A DNA stretch of 64,000 bases from Nepenthes gracilis (lineage: Eukaryota; Streptophyta; Magnoliopsida; Caryophyllales; Nepenthaceae): assembly GCA_033239525.1 (NCBI GenBank), contig BSYO01000025.1:9520001-9584000 (forward strand), in the 5' to 3' direction. Of the stretch, positions 20,780-33,717 are shown in pieces. A program made the position numbers and the translations under genes. Under the pieces are notes generated by a model that was given only the letters and a program-made list of their open reading frames with translations, did no database searches and was not told where the DNA came from. Numbering within the stretch: position 1 is the stretch's first letter; the number at the start of each line of letters is the position of its first letter.

Positions 20780-21490
20780 CACTCAAGACTGTCTCCCCGA
20801 TATAAGATTCGCATCATTCTACCCTCTTTCGACAACCGCTGACCTCAGCAGTTACACTCTACAGCATTTTACTTTACGACACTTCACTCAAGGTTTTCTG
20901 TCAAGCTCAAGGAAAGAACCCATCCCAAAAGACTGATCTAATAGGATGGAGAGCTCATCAAATTTATAAGCTAACCCACTCAAGGCTGACCCCATAATGT
21001 GGGACTTGCATCATTTCACCCCTTTCGACAATCGCCACTGTCCTCAACAGCTGCACTCTGCAGCATTTCACTCAATGACGCTTCACTCGGCGTTTTTGAT
21101 CAATCCCAACGAGAGAGCCCATCCCAAAAGAATGACCTAATAGGAGGCAGAGCCCCTAAGACTTAAATGCCAACCCACTTAAAGATGGCTCCCTGATGTG
21201 GACTCGCATTATTTCACCCCTTTTTGACAACCATCGACCTCGACAGTTGTACTCTACAATATTTCACTCGATGACATTTGACTCAGCGTTTCCAGTCAAG
21301 CCCAATGAGAGAGCCCATCTCAAAAGACCAATTTAGTAGGGGGAAAATCCCTCAGATTTATAAGCCAACCTACTCAAGGATGGCTCCTCAATGTATGACT
21401 CACATCATTCCACTCCTTTTCAATAACCGCTCGGCGTCACTTCACTCGGTGTTTCTGGTCAGCTCCTCCACTAGTAACCCTTCCGGGTAG
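20780..21490 (+). repeat. Tandem array of ~195-203-bp GC-rich units
   Basis: Four units carry the same repeat family without the exon-like cassette. Landmarks equivalent to GGCTCCC lie at about 20790, 20984, 21187 and 21382, giving spacings of about 194, 203 and 195 bp. Each has AGAGAGCCCATCCCAAAAGA, a TTATAAG stretch, the CATCATTCCACC block and CTTCACTCGGCG. The last unit ends with GGGTAGGGGGGTCTCAATG at about 21485, like the end of the first array. Confidence 0.75.
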
Positions 21491-21504
21491 GGGGGTCTCA
21501 ATGA

Positions 21505-21640
21505 TAGCACCTATGTTACGAGTACAAGCTCAAGGGGCGAGCATATCCCAAAAGACTGGCCTAATTAGAGGGAGAGTCCCTCAAACTTATAAGTCAACCC
21601 ACTTAAGACTAGCTCCCTTATTTGAGACTCGGATCAGTTA
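21505..21640 (+). repeat. Partial final copy of the GC-rich repeat
   Basis: TATGTTACGAGTACAAGCTC opens another copy, which is cut off after the ACTCGGATC stretch near 21636. Confidence 0.6.
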
Positions 21641-21773
21641 ACATCAAGAGGAAACACTCAGGAAAACAACAACACTGGAGCAGCCAATGACACTTACAGC
21701 TGCTACATTTTCTAAAGAACTATCACAGAAAGTACTACGTGAATTTATATTGGTGTCTATCATTTCTTCCTTC

Positions 21774-21930
21774 CATCAGAAAAACATAATCGGATGACAG
21801 ATCAATGTAGGAGATCAACAATTACTATTATCCTAATCGAAAATCTTTTAGTTGGTTAAAAAGGTGCCTAGGACAAGTGGCAGCTTATACTGATTGTGAC
21901 AACCAAGGCTAGTTATGCCTTGTAATGCCT
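21774..21930 (+). repeat. LTR-like sequence, right member of a pair with 14940
   Basis: CATCAGAAAAACATAATCGG to GGCTAGTTATGCC parallels 14940-15095 over about 150 bp with many substitutions. The following sequence to 22130 is TC-rich and differs from the left copy. The pair may be the ends of one old element carrying the repeat block, or two insertions of related families. Confidence 0.45.
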
Positions 21931-22199
21931 ATAAGAATCAATGCTGTAAAATAGTAATGTGAAGTTGAATGCATGAAGTTAATGAAAGCTGTCCTTGGTC
22001 TTCCCTGTCACTCTGTGTAATTTCTCCCTCGCTCTCCCTTCCACTGTCTTCTCTTCAGCTTTTATCCCCGAACCAACCTTGTAATTGATTTCTTCTCCTA
22101 GGATCATCACAAAATAGTAGTCTCATTAAACCAAGAAGGAATAAAAAATTATGGATTAAAAAAAAAAGATCATGGTTTTATTTCCTCACAGTTTGTTGT

Positions 22200-23045
22200 A
22201 GTTATTGAAATTATAAGAGTTGATCCAAAAACGTTTATTGAAGCAAAAGCTTAAGTAGATTATGTATTATTCATTAATGGTGCCTACGCCTATGAGATTG
22301 CTCTTAATAATTGATATTGTATATCCTAGGTGTGTAGTTTGGGTGTATGAGTTTGAGTTGGTAATATATATAATTTTGTTGGACATGTACAACTTTGATA
22401 TAATCTTGGATATGAATTGGTTAGTATGCCATCATGTCAGTATGATTGTTTTCATAAGAAAGTGTATTTTTGATTATAAATTGTAAGCTTTTTTATTTTC
22501 AATGAAATAAACAAAAAAGGTTGACCTGTATAATTTCTGCCCATCGTGCATTCCATTTGATGAAAGGCAAGTATTTGGTCTACCTAACCTATATATCCAC
22601 CACCGGAAGTAATAATATGTTAGTAGAAGAGATTCTAGTGGTATGGAAGTTTGACAATGTGTTTTTGGAAGATTTGCTTGGTTTATCATTGAACAGGAAG
22701 ATTAAATTTGAGATAGAAGCAATTCCAAGATTTGTGCTAATTTCTAAAGCTTTGTAAAGGATGGCACCTTCAGAGTTGAAGGAGTTAAAAAAGCAACTGC
22801 AATAGTTATTAGATAAGAGCTTTATTTGACTAAGTGTGTCACCTTGGAGTGCAATGGTTTTTTTTGTAAAGAAGAAGAATGTGTCTATAAAGATACACAT
22901 AAACTATTGGGAATTAAATAAAATAATTATCAAGAATAAATACCATTGCCAAAAATAAATGATTTGTTTATCAGTTGTAAGGAGCCCTTATGTTCTCAAA
23001 GATTGGCAATTGAACAAGATACATTAACTAAGGATATAAAAGGAG
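22200..23045 (+). pseudogene. gypsy pol fragment (protease end and N-terminal RT)
   Basis: The frame at 22262-22486 gives DIVYPRCVVWV and MYNFDIILDMNWL, the gypsy protease-to-RT linker (family form DFDVILGMDWL). At 22521-22757, EEILVVWKFDNVFLEDLLGL is the linker before RT (VVCEFDDVFPEELPGL type). The segment at 22757-22930 gives MAPSELKELKKQLQ, SPWSAMVFFVKKKN and NYWELNK, the RT finger blocks. It stops before the catalytic motif, where LTR A begins at 23062. The frame has several stops, and no own LTR is visible on the left. Confidence 0.8.
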
Positions 23046-23061
23046 AATATAGCAAAGACGA

Positions 23062-25766
23062 TGTGACGTTTCAATTTCCAAAACACAATAATTAGGAAGT
23101 AATTAATGTTATAATGATCAAAACTAAGCTTAATGTATGCGGAAGAATATGTATTGGAAGTAGAAAATGGACGAATGCAGGCTACTGCTTGTTGGTGCGC
23201 TGCCAGCAACATGGCGTCTGCCGTGCGCTTGACCACGGCAGGCGGCGCCAAAAACAAAATGTCTTGAGCCCGCCGGGCGCTCAAGCTCCCGAACCGGCGC
23301 CCAAAATAGAATGCCCTGTGCCCGCCGGGCGCTCGAGCGCCTGGCTGGCACACACTGTGATATAAATATCGTGTGAGGGATTTGGCGCATCACTTTTCGG
23401 CCATTTTCTAATTTTTAGAGAGAGAGAACGCGAACTAAAGAGAGAAGGAGGAATCCAAGGCCCACGAATCAAAATCCGTCCGAGAGCTAGTTATAAAGGT
23501 GATAGATCCGGTCGAGGCAAGTGTATCCACACCCTCCTCTTTTATTTTCTCACACTTTTATTCTATTTTTTTGGGTATCGTCGTTTCGATACCCAATTAA
23601 GTTTATATTTTGTAATCCCCATGATCCAAGTATGCACATATGTAAATCCCATGCCCAAATTTGTAATTTTGCTCGATTTTTAGACAAGGAACCCTAACCC
23701 CACATCCCGGACAATTTTTCCCATGAATTTTGGGGTTTTTTGCTCAATTTGGGTCTAGAATTATGGTTGTCCATATCATGAATATGCTAATTTATCATTT
23801 GGGTGTCCGAAATTATAATTTTATATGATTTTGTGAACAAGGAAACCCTAACCCCATGCCGGGGACAATTTTTATTGAATTAATTTGGGGTTTTGTTTAA
23901 TTTGGGTTTAGAATATTGTTACCCATGTCATGGATGTATTAAGTTATCGTCTGGGTGTCCGAATTATGGATTTATGCGATTTTGGGTACACCAAAACCCT
24001 AACCCATGCCCGAGATGTATTATTCCGTTTAATCTGATTCCCGTGCATGATTTAGCTTTAGGTATGATTAATTTATGTATTGAATGTAAGCAATCATGAA
24101 TTTGGCGTCTGAATTCCATGTTTTGAACAGATTGAAGCATGTAGGAACCCAAATTTGATTGCGGCCAATGTTCATTCAAGATAATGAGTATTCCTTACAT
24201 GCTTTGCTTTATTTAATTGCCTTTCAAGTTATGTATATATGTTTATGCTTAATTGTGCATTCCGTATAATGTTATCATTAAGAAATTGTGAAGAGAATTG
24301 TTATCCAAAATCTCTAAAATTAAATTGAACTTACGATGGTAGGAATTCCCATCTTTTCTAAGTCATACGATGATTTTATTTGAAAGGAAATCATGAGAAG
24401 ATATAAATTTGAAAGAAAGATAAGACATTCGTACAAGTATTTGGAGGGACATTCCACAATTCGGATATATGATGAATTTATTCTCCCAAATGGAGATATT
24501 TGTATAAGAAATATGGTGGATCTTTCCTCAAAAGAATAAGAATAATAAATCATGAAACTAGAACTCGGATTCATGTTTTGAAGGGCAAGATCCTTAGGCA
24601 TGCTACTAGTATGACAGTGGAGACTCAAGGATTTATCCTGGTTGCGTATTGTAGTCGGTGATACTATTGACATGCCTTAGGATGTTACAGTAGTAATCAA
24701 GGATAACTCCGTCCATGGAGTGATACGTAGTTCGCCCTTTCTCGGGGTATTAATTTTAGAGGATAGAGAATTTGACTATCTTGCCATCGGGATGTAAATT
24801 GTAGAGAACAAGAATAAGAATTTTGATCATCCTGCCCTCGGGATGTAAATTTAGAAGAAACATTGATATTTGACCTTGGATTGTGTAGAGTGAATATAAT
24901 CTATCATCAATTATTTGCTCTATTGGCTGGTAGAGTCTACTAGCTTAGGTCTGCAAAGATGAATGAATATGTTCAAAATTACATCCAATGGAAAAGAAGA
25001 ATGAAAGAATGAAAAGTAAATTGTATTCCAAGCATAATTGACCATGTTCATGTTTGTGTATCTCCTTAATGTTCATATGTTCTCCTTTTGCTTAAACTTG
25101 TTTATATTATTTATTGTCTTATTTTATAATACACTTGTTGAGCTGTTAGCTTACCCTTACTTCTTTTTCCTTTCAAAATATATTCACAAGCTGACGTCCG
25201 ATTAGATAGAGTAAGGAGAGGGATTTGCTAGAAGAGATCTATCAGACTTTCAAGACTTAGAATTTTAAATATGATTGATGTAATATTATGTAAAGAGCTG
25301 GTTAAGTTTAATGTTATGTAATAAATTGTGTCATAGCATGTTATTTGATATTATGGATCATTGTTTTGTTTCCACAACTTATTTATGGATATAAAATGCT
25401 TCTGTAGATATGAGTTAGGTTTCTGTGTAAGTTTCCTAGATGGTATATCTATTTTGGTCCAATATGGCAGTTGTGAGTACTATATTGGAACCATTGATAA
25501 TATAGCGTTTGATTGATCCTGTGTATGAGTTATATATGTGGTGATGGATAAATTTTGGGAGGTCTATTTACTGAAAATGTCTTGTACATATTATAATATT
25601 CAGGTTTTATGTATGATTTTTGTCCATATTTAGAGAAAATTTTACCCTATTTTCTGCAAAAATTAAGTAGTGTATTATTGAATAAAAGTGTATTAATTTG
25701 TATTTTGGTGAAGTATGATTGCAGACGAAGGTCATTAGAAAAAAAATGATAACTCATTCCGTCACA
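23062..25766 (+). repeat. Long gypsy LTR A (plus orientation)
   Basis: It begins TGTGACGTTTC and ends CCGTCACA, directly followed by a degenerate primer site (TTGGTATTAG). The 2.7-kb length, the start (CACAATAATTAGGAAGTAATTAATG) and the internal order match LTR B (30428-32640, opposite strand). U3 contains two CCCGCCGGGCGCTC units, one with the perfect 12-bp palindrome GCGCTCGAGCGC (23329-23340), a TATAAATA box (23361-23368) and a GA-rich leader (23417-23450). Its own internal region is short and truncated. Confidence 0.8.
23190..23368 (+). promoter_or_regulatory. U3 promoter module of LTR A
   Basis: A GC-rich stretch with duplicated GCCCGCCGGGCGCTC (23268-23282 and 23320-23333) lies just upstream of a TATAAATA box. 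The second copy forms the perfect palindrome GCGCTCGAGCGC. Regulatory role is inferred from position. Confidence 0.55.
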
Positions 25767-26150
25767 ATTGGTATTAGAAAAAAGAAATGCCTTAGAATTG
25801 ATTTGGATCTTATGCGAAAGTTTAGGTTAATATAATATTGATCGAATAAGTTGATAAAGGTATAGGATGATTAGGATAGGTCAGATAACTCTAGTTTCCT
25901 AGTTTATATGACTTAGGTTAGAACAAAGTTAGGACTAGTAGCTAGGACTAAATTTGGACCCATTCGTTATATTTGACCACTTAGACGAAGGTTGACACGT
26001 GGAGATAGTCAATTACGTGATAGAGAATCTATAAGGGGATACCTTAAGGGTTATCTTGGGTTAATCTTCCCAGGGCTAAAAAATGGTGATGCTTGAATAG
26101 CATGCTTAGTGAGACGGATAAGGTAGAATAAACGGGTCGAGTTCAGGATA
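25767..26150 (+). other. Primer site and leader of gypsy element A
   Basis: TTGGTATTAGAAAA is a decayed tRNA-iMet primer site. The next ~200 bp (GAAATGCCTTAGAATTGATTTG, then the TTAGGATAGG stretch) parallels the leader of element C after 38144 and the reverse complement of 30190-30415. Coding similarity is lost before 26150. Confidence 0.65.
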
Positions 26151-27010
26151 ACACGGAATCAATTTCTAGTGTTGGTGAATTCAATGACGCCGATTATAAT
26201 CGGTTTAGTAATGATGATCGAGTGCTTAAGTCTTTGGGTGGTTTAGGTTCTACAGAAGTTGAAATGCGGATCTTGAAAATTGAAATAATGTTGTAGTGAC
26301 CCAATGTTTAGGGGGAAAGATAATGAAATTTCTACCTCACATAAGTTAGAAGGCAAAGGACAACTGTGGGCAGTTGATAAAGGAAATAGTCATGAGCCGG
26401 AAGGATAAAGATATGCCTCGGTGTAACTTCAGTATATTTTCTCGGCTTAACCGCCTGTTTGAAGACCATAAACTTGTACTAATTATATTAATGTTTATGA
26501 TATTTTGGGATTGTAGATGTGATGGGTTGGGTTGAGTTGATGTGTTTTGTGACACCAATCCTCAACATGATATTAGTGATGATTGGTTGGTCGAGGTATA
26601 AGGAAATTAGTGTTGATGTGTCCACAAGCCGTGATGGGGAATGTGTGTCTAAATCATTGAACAAATGAGACTAACCCTGAAGTCATTGGTGGTTACTAGG
26701 GAATTTAACTGTGTGGATCCTTGAGGATTTTGCATGAAACTGAAGGAGGATTAGTTGGGTGCTGTTGCGTGATACCTTAAAGCCTTTGGGATAGTAAGAT
26801 GAACTAATGAGGTTGCATGTGGATGATTAAGAATTGGGTTGCTCGAGTGATGAATGATTTGATAAGCCGGCATTGGGGATTGAATAGGTGGCTCGTTTGA
26901 TCCATTACAAGGGCTTAATATTTTTTAAAGATGATCTGTGTTGGTAGTATTGTCAATTATGGATAATTGAGAATTCTATTTATGGTGGCTTTCAGAATTA
27001 AGACATAGCC
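26150..27010. other. Unassigned sequence between elements A and B
   Basis: I see no convincing protein similarity. A 60-codon plus-strand open stretch around 26150-26295 (with NDADYNRFSNDDRVLKSL) is not recognised. The region joins the truncated interior of A to the truncated 3' side of B. Confidence 0.35.
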
Positions 27011-27011
27011 A

Positions 27012-30000
27012 TCACGAGTTGTGATAACAACATTTGGGTTTTGTAGGTTCATTGGAAATTTTTGTGGATTTATGGATTGAATCTTCTGGCCAAATCGAGG
27101 TCAATTTTTGTGAGGATCTCATTGATGAATTCTTATCAAAACGGATCGTTTGCCTACCCTTAATCCTCTGAAGGATCTCGGGCTGAACATGTAAAAAGGA
27201 CAACATCATCCGATTGCCTTTGATATAGCGCTGGATATCACGAAGCTTCAAACAATCTAGCATCTCCATTTGCTTGACCTGCAACCTCGCTGTAAGATTG
27301 GTCTGACGGCTCAAGGTATCTGCGACTACATTTGCCTTCCCAAGTGGATAGTGGATCTCACAATCATAGTCCTTAATAAACTCGATCCACCTCCGTTGCC
27401 TCATATTCAACTCTTTTTGTGAGAACAAGTACTTGAGGCTCTTGTAATCAAAATACATAAGAAATTTCTTGCCTTACAAATAATGCCTCAAAATTTTTAA
27501 CGCGAACACCATGGTAGCTAATTCCAAATTGTAGGTAGGGTAGTTCTTCTCATGGATCTTCAATTGTCGAGACACATAAGTAATCACCTTCCCCCTTTGC
27601 ATCAAAACACAACTGAGACCAAACTTAGAGACATCATAGTACACCTCAAAACCACCCGAGTCGTCAAGGATGGTCAAAATCTTTGCCGAAATCAAACAAT
27701 CCTTCAACTTCTGGAAGCTTCAGTCACATTCCTTGATCCAATCAAAACTTGTTTTCTTCTTTGTCAAATAGGTAAGGGGTAAGGTAATTCGAGAAAAGTT
27801 CTCCATAAAACGATGGTAATAACCGACCATCCCCAAAAAGCTTTGGACCTCCGACATGGTCGTGGATTGATTCCAACTAATCACCGCCTCAACTTTCTTC
27901 GGGTCCACTGAAACGCCTTCGTAAAAAATGACGTGGCCCAAGAACACTACCTCATTTAGCAAAAACTCACACTTCCTTAGCTTCGTGAACAACTGATACT
28001 CCCGAAGGGTCTGAAGCATGATTCTCAAATGTGCTTCATGCTTGATACAATCCTTGGAGTAAATCAAGATGTCATCGATGAAGACCCTGACAAATCTATC
28101 CAAGTATGCTGGAAGACCCAATTCATCAAATCCATAAACACGGCTAGTGCATTAGTCAATCCGAACGGCATCACAAGGAATTCATAATGAGCATACCTTA
28201 TCCGGAAAGCCATCTTTGCTACATCCTCCTACTTGAAGCGAATCTGATAATATCCAGACTGAAGATCAATATTAGAGAATACTCGGGTCCCCTATAACTG
28301 ATCAAAGAGGTCATCAACGGATACTTGTTCTTGATCGTGATCTTATTTAACTCGCAAAAGTCTATGGATAGTCTCAAGGTTCCATCCTTCTTCTTGACAA
28401 ATAAGATCGAAGCACCCCATGGTAAAACATTGGGTCTAATAAAATCCATATCGAGCAAATTTTACAATTGCTGTTTCAACTCTTTCAGCCCAGCAAGGGC
28501 CATATGATTGGAGGTCCTCGATATAGGTACTAATTCTGACATAAGATCAATCCCAAATTCAATCTCACGGTGTGGCAGTAAAGTAGATAACTTGTCAGGA
28601 AACATATCTTCAGCTCGCATACAATCGGAATGTCCATCGCAGACAACTCCCGATTTTCCACAACACTAGTGTAAGCCAGAAAGGCTTCGCAGCCGCTCTT
28701 CAACAAATGACAAGCCTGGAGAGTAAAAATAAAATTAGATGTCTCCACTCTCCGAACTCCCTGAATGTGAAAAGGTTCACATTCTGGAATTGTAAAGTCC
28801 ACCATCTTGTGGAAGTAGTCAATAGTTGCGTAACATTTGGATAACCAGTCCATGCCCAAAATGACATCAAAATCACACATATTCAGGAGGATCAAATCAA
28901 CAACTAGGGGCAACTCATTCACCTCCACAACACACCCGTGTAGGAGATATTGGTCATAATAGAAGATCCAATGGGTGTGGATACGACCAGAGAGAAATCA
29001 AAGGTCATGGGAGAGAATGCAACACGAAAAGACAAACGGGAAGAAATGAACGAATGCGTAGACCCAGAATCAAAAGGCACTGAATAGGAAATACCACAAA
29101 TAGGAAGCATACCGTCCACCACGTTATCTGATACCTTGGCCTCATTAGCGATTACTGCAAAAGCTTTTCCTTGTATCACAGGCTTGGAAATACGAACTTT
29201 GTATGGATGAGGGCATTCCTTGGTTCTATGCCCCACTTGACCACAATTGAAATAGGCACCCATAAACTTGAAATAGGGTCTACCTCCATGCATCTTACCG
29301 CAATGTTGACACGGGCCCACTGAAGTTTGAGACGATGTCGAGGTCTGGCCACTCTTGTCAGAAACTAACTACTTAGACTTCTTGAACGGCCTCCCCAAAC
29401 TAGCCCCAAAACTAGAACTAACCCTACTCTTACCCGATGACCATTTCTTATAGAACTCCTCATTTGCGAGCTCTTGCTCATGGATTAGGGTATGATCCAA
29501 CATATCGGCATAAGTCGTCAACTTGAGGGTTGCCAACATCTTATGGATATCATCCTGCAAGTCCTGCAAAAACTTTTTCATCTTCCTCTCCTCAACCTCA
29601 ACCATATAAGAGGCAAACCGTGATAACTCAGTAGACTTGGCATCATATTCGGCCACGGTCTGACTACCCTACCTCAATCTGATGAACTTCTCTTCCTTTT
29701 GAACACGGAGGCTAGAAGGAAAGTATTTCTCCATAAACTCCTTCTCAAACATTTGCCAAGAGATCTCATCCTCAGGTACTCCCGAAGCCTTTTTCTTTAT
29801 CATCCACCAATAATGTGCCTCACCCTCTAACGGGTAGGACACAAACAAAACTCGATCATCCTCAGGGCATCTAATTACTGTGAACACTTTCTTCAGACTC
29901 TCAAACCACGTGTCTACTTTTATAGAGTTGGGCTCCCCCAGAAATGCAGAAACTCGCTCTTGGATGAAGCAATCATATGCAAATGGTCATGGATTAATAG

Positions 30001-30175
30001 GGACTTGTACGAGAGCCAGAGTAGGAATAGGGGTGAGATTTCACTGCTCCATATTCTCAATGATGTTTGCCATATGCCCCAACAGATTCAGGTATTCAAC
30101 CTCCCGATCTTGGGACCTACCACTGCCTCGCGGGCCTCCACGTCTAGGTGGCATGCTTGACTTCAGAAGACACCT
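27012..30175 (-). pseudogene. gypsy gag-pol of element B, lacking integrase
   Basis: Read leftwards from about 30170. Gag fragments at 29669-29887 carry IRCPEDDRVLFVSYPLEGEA, and those at 29369-29656 carry LQDDIHKMLATLKLTTYADM. A zinc knuckle lies near 29225-29265 (YFNCGQVGHRTKEC, first Cys lost). The protease active site DSGSTHSF is intact at about 29064-29072. The linker CDFDVILGMDWLSK is in 28530-28928. RT fingers lie in 28219-28458, and the catalytic FIDDILIYS has its two Asp at 28071-28076. RNase H covers 27707-27300 and ends [13 protein letters not shown]. After [17 protein letters not shown] the similarity dissolves, and the integrase and 3' LTR are absent, so the element was truncated. 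Stops and frameshifts occur throughout, though RT motifs are well kept. Confidence 0.9.
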
Positions 30176-30415
30176 CTAAAATAAGAACGATTACAAGTTA
30201 GTCAAAAGATCAAAAGCTAATTACTGCATTACTATTTACACAATTAAATAGAACTACCGTCCTACCTTAGCTCTAGTTTTAAGTTACATAGGCTAGAGTA
30301 ACTAGAGCTATCCATCCCAATTTGATCCTTCTATATCTACATTCACTCATTCAGCCTTAGCCTATACTATACTAAACTTCCGCATAAGATTCAGTTCAAT
30401 TCTAAGGCATCTCTA

Positions 30416-30427
30416 TTTGATACCAAC
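30416..30427 (-). other. Primer binding site of element B
   Basis: On the minus strand TTGGTATCAAA lies next to the LTR end (ATCACAG), the tRNA-iMet type primer position. Confidence 0.8.
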
Positions 30428-32640
30428 TGTGATGGATCGAAAATTCTACTGAAAATTCGGCAGAGGTTTGTTTATAGAATGGACACCTGCTAAATACAAA
30501 ACGTGTATAAAACCCTATACAAAATCCACAGCATACATACAATATAAGAACAGAATCCCAATCACCACAACAAACACATGGGTGGCACCAACGTCATAAT
30601 TCTGATACGATGCCGGCTCAGAAAGGATGCTAACTAGGAACCCATTATAACCATAAAGATACATACGAAAGCTACTACATCCATTAATAAATAGTGAAAA
30701 CTAACTATACATCCATCAATAAATAGTGAAAACTAACTATACATCTATCATTATCATCATCAAACATGCATATATGACAACAAGTATCAAAATAAATAAT
30801 ACAATATCCATGCCTTATACAAAATAACATAACTAAGTCTTCGAAAGTTTTTCAATCTGTATCAGCTGTCTATCTTGTGCTTACAACCTACTCGGACTCA
30901 TCAGGCATAATAGTGTACTCATCTAAAAGGAAAAAGAAATAAGAGTGAGCTAACAGTTCAACAAATACATCATAATAAAAAACAGTAGACAATATAAGTA
31001 AGACTGAGCAAATAATAAACATATAATCGTGAGAGGGGTGTGCATAAACAGGGACATATTCGGATATGCTTGAAAATACCATTTACTTCTTTTTGGGATA
31101 TAACTTACGCATAGTTATTCATCTTTGTGGATCATGGCTAGTAAGCCTTACCAACTAAAGGTGCGGAAAGACGAGAAAAAGATCATAATACACCACATGA
31201 TCTAAGATCACAAGCTCCTATTATCGACCCAAAGGCGGGCCATCTATATATCATTCTTGTAGATGGGCCGATAACACAAGGCCCCCACATGCTCCCCCTG
31301 GGCCTAGGGGTAGTCCTCATACTTCCACAGTAATATCCAAAGGCTTATTAAAAGTATTACTCGCTAAGATATGCGGTTAAGATAATCCTTAAATCTTTAC
31401 TGTAATACTATTGACAGGCCAAGGGGTATTACCTCTATATTACAATTCCATGGCCCTAGTTTAATGATTTTTTATTCGTTTGAGGGAAGGACCACCACAA
31501 TTTAATTCACAATATCTCCATCTGGTAGAACCATTAGATCACATATCACATTGCAGGCTTTCCTCTGATTACATATACAATTATTATCTTTTCTTCAGAC
31601 TTAAATCTTTTCACAAGCTAATTTGGATGCATGGATGACACAATGCATAGTAAAGATTAGAATTCCTTACCATATTAGGCAATTATTACTTTAGAATACT
31701 CTGGAACACATTTCTTTACAAACGGAGCACAAACACATTATCCCAGGCTTACAATTGAACATATACGACTAGGCATAGCTTATATAACAATTAATTACGA
31801 TGGAAGCACATAAAATTCACAATTAGGCTCAGGTGAATAGCAATAGTGTTGATTTAGAGCATCCGGACATCACGAATAGGTCGATACTTGTAAATTCGGA
31901 TGCCCGGTCGATATATGTATATAATTAGAATATGGTGATTAATATTTGAGGGGCAAAATGCATAAATTTTGAGGAGAATTGGGAAAACCCAAACAGGGCG
32001 TGGGTTAGGGTTTGGCAAAGCTAAAGCGGGCCATACGGGGGAATTAGACAATAAACCATAAAAACTTTGAGTACTGATCATGGGTTACATATTTTTCTTA
32101 ATTTGGGTGGGTATCGAAATGATAATACCCGATGAAAAAGAATAATAATCAAAGGAGAGGATAAAAAGGGTATGGGAGCACCTGCCTCGACCCGATTTAC
32201 CACTTTTATAACTAGCTCTCAGACGGATTCAAACTCATAGGCTTCGATATCCTCCTTCTCTCTCTATTCTCCTTGCTGTCTCTCTCTCTCTCAAGGTTTG
32301 GTTCATGTGCAAATGAAATCGCGAGGCTCCAGCCCATATTTTATAATGGCCTGGCACTCGAGCACTAGGCGAGCGTGCAGCGGACGCGGGCACACTGCCT
32401 TCGCCCACTTGACTGCATGATGGCTAGTAGTGGGCAAGGCCATTATGTTTTTGGCCCCCGCTTGCTGCACTCGAGTACATAGTAGGCGCCGTGCTGCTAG
32501 CAACGCACCAGCAAGCAGTAGCTTGATTTCTACTTGATTTTACTTCTAATATATTTTCTTTCACGTACGTTAAGCCTAGTTTTGATTATTATCATATTAA
32601 TTATCTCCTAATTATCGTGTTTTAAGACCGGAACCTCTCA
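30428..32640 (-). repeat. 5' LTR of gypsy element B (minus orientation)
   Basis: On the minus strand it begins TGAGAGGTTCCGG (right edge 32640), continues with ACACGATAATTAGGAGATAATTAA, and ends ATCACA at 30428. It is about 2.2 kb. The start resembles LTR A and the 3' LTR of element C (TGTGAGGTTCC), so A, B and C are related families. U3 holds GCACTCGAGTGC-like palindromes near 32354 and 32468 and a TATAAAATA box (minus) at 32336-32345. A GA-rich leader (CT-rich on plus) lies at 32250-32295. Confidence 0.85.
32295..32515 (-). promoter_or_regulatory. U3 promoter module of LTR B
   Basis: GC-rich sequence with CTCGAG cores at about 32357 and 32469, a TATAAAATA box at 32336-32345 and a GA-rich stretch immediately downstream on the minus strand. 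Confidence 0.5.
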
Positions 32641-33110
32641 TTTGACATGCAAGAAGGCTCTTCACAAATTTAAGCATAGAGGAACATAATATCATATTTT
32701 TAGTACATACATGCTGATTATATTGTAGAAAACAGCTATAATATTCAATATTCAAGAACCTAGCCATGAATTTCATACATCTTTTCAATAAAAAAAAAAA
32801 AAAAATTGCATGCATGCTAAATGATACCATCATAGTTTCAAAAATTATGACTTGCATAAGTATTGGAAGAAGAAATACTCAAGAAATTCAGCAAAGAACA
32901 ACAACAATAGAAGAAAATACGAAATATACTTGCTTTAACTCCAAATTGTCAAAGTTCAAGCTTTGATTCACTTAATTTGTACTTCTTTAGCTTTCTCTTA
33001 CTTCTTCTCACTTTTATCCTCATTTGCTTCTTTCTCCTCTCACAAAACTTCTCAAAAAAGGACAAAAATTAACCGAAAGTCTCCTTATATACAGAGTAAT
33101 ACTCGAGCTC
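32641..33110. other. Spacer with no recognised feature
   Basis: AT-rich sequence with a 16-bp A-run near 32790. No coding similarity was seen. Confidence 0.4.
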
Positions 33111-33580
33111 TGACATCCCAAATATTTTAATTTGATTATTTTATGAGAATAAATTGTCATATTAGTTTTGAAAATTATTTAATAATTTTTAATAAATTTT
33201 TGGGTTTAAAATTTTATAGTTGAATTGAAACTTGGACTCAAATCACTTAGTGGGTTGTGTATAATAAAGTTTAGTGCTAAGGCTTTTTTTAAGGAAAAAT
33301 TATGAGATCCATTTGAAATAAATTTTTTTATTAGATAACGTGTTGACTATATAAAAGATGAGTACATATTTAGTATTTGGATCGAATGAGTTGAAATATT
33401 TGGATCAACGGATTGAATTTAAATATTTGGATCATTGATTTGAGTTTAGAGTAATTAGTAGGCTTAATTGACTTAATTTAATTATAGGCCTAATTAATTG
33501 AGTGAATCATTATAGATTTAGATTTGGTACATTTTAATATATTAAGATCCGTAAACTAAAAATATAAATATATATAATGA

Positions 33581-33669
33581 TAAATAAATAAATAAATAAA
33601 TAATATTAGAGTTAAATAATTAAATATATATATATATATAAGTGTATAATAATAATAAAGGAGAGAAAG

Positions 33670-33717
<48 letters not shown>

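Larger units (their letters stand above)
17172..20890 (+). repeat. Higher-order tandem array: exon-like cassette plus GC-rich repeat, five copies
   Basis: A composite unit of about 430-456 bp is repeated. Each copy begins TCTCTAATTTGATG, carries a pyrimidine-rich stretch ending GTATGCAG, a 70-bp exon-like core and a GTGAGT-like donor. It continues GGCATTAGCAGCATGTGAAAG and GTTTGAAATAGAA, then the TGTTGCGAG-type repeat with CTCAAGG, GGCTCC and CTTCACTCGGCG blocks. Cores start at 17236, 17668, 19654, 20099 and 20555. A ~1.5-kb insertion with gypsy sequence (about 17970-19490) separates copies 2 and 3. All copies lie in the same orientation. Confidence 0.85.
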
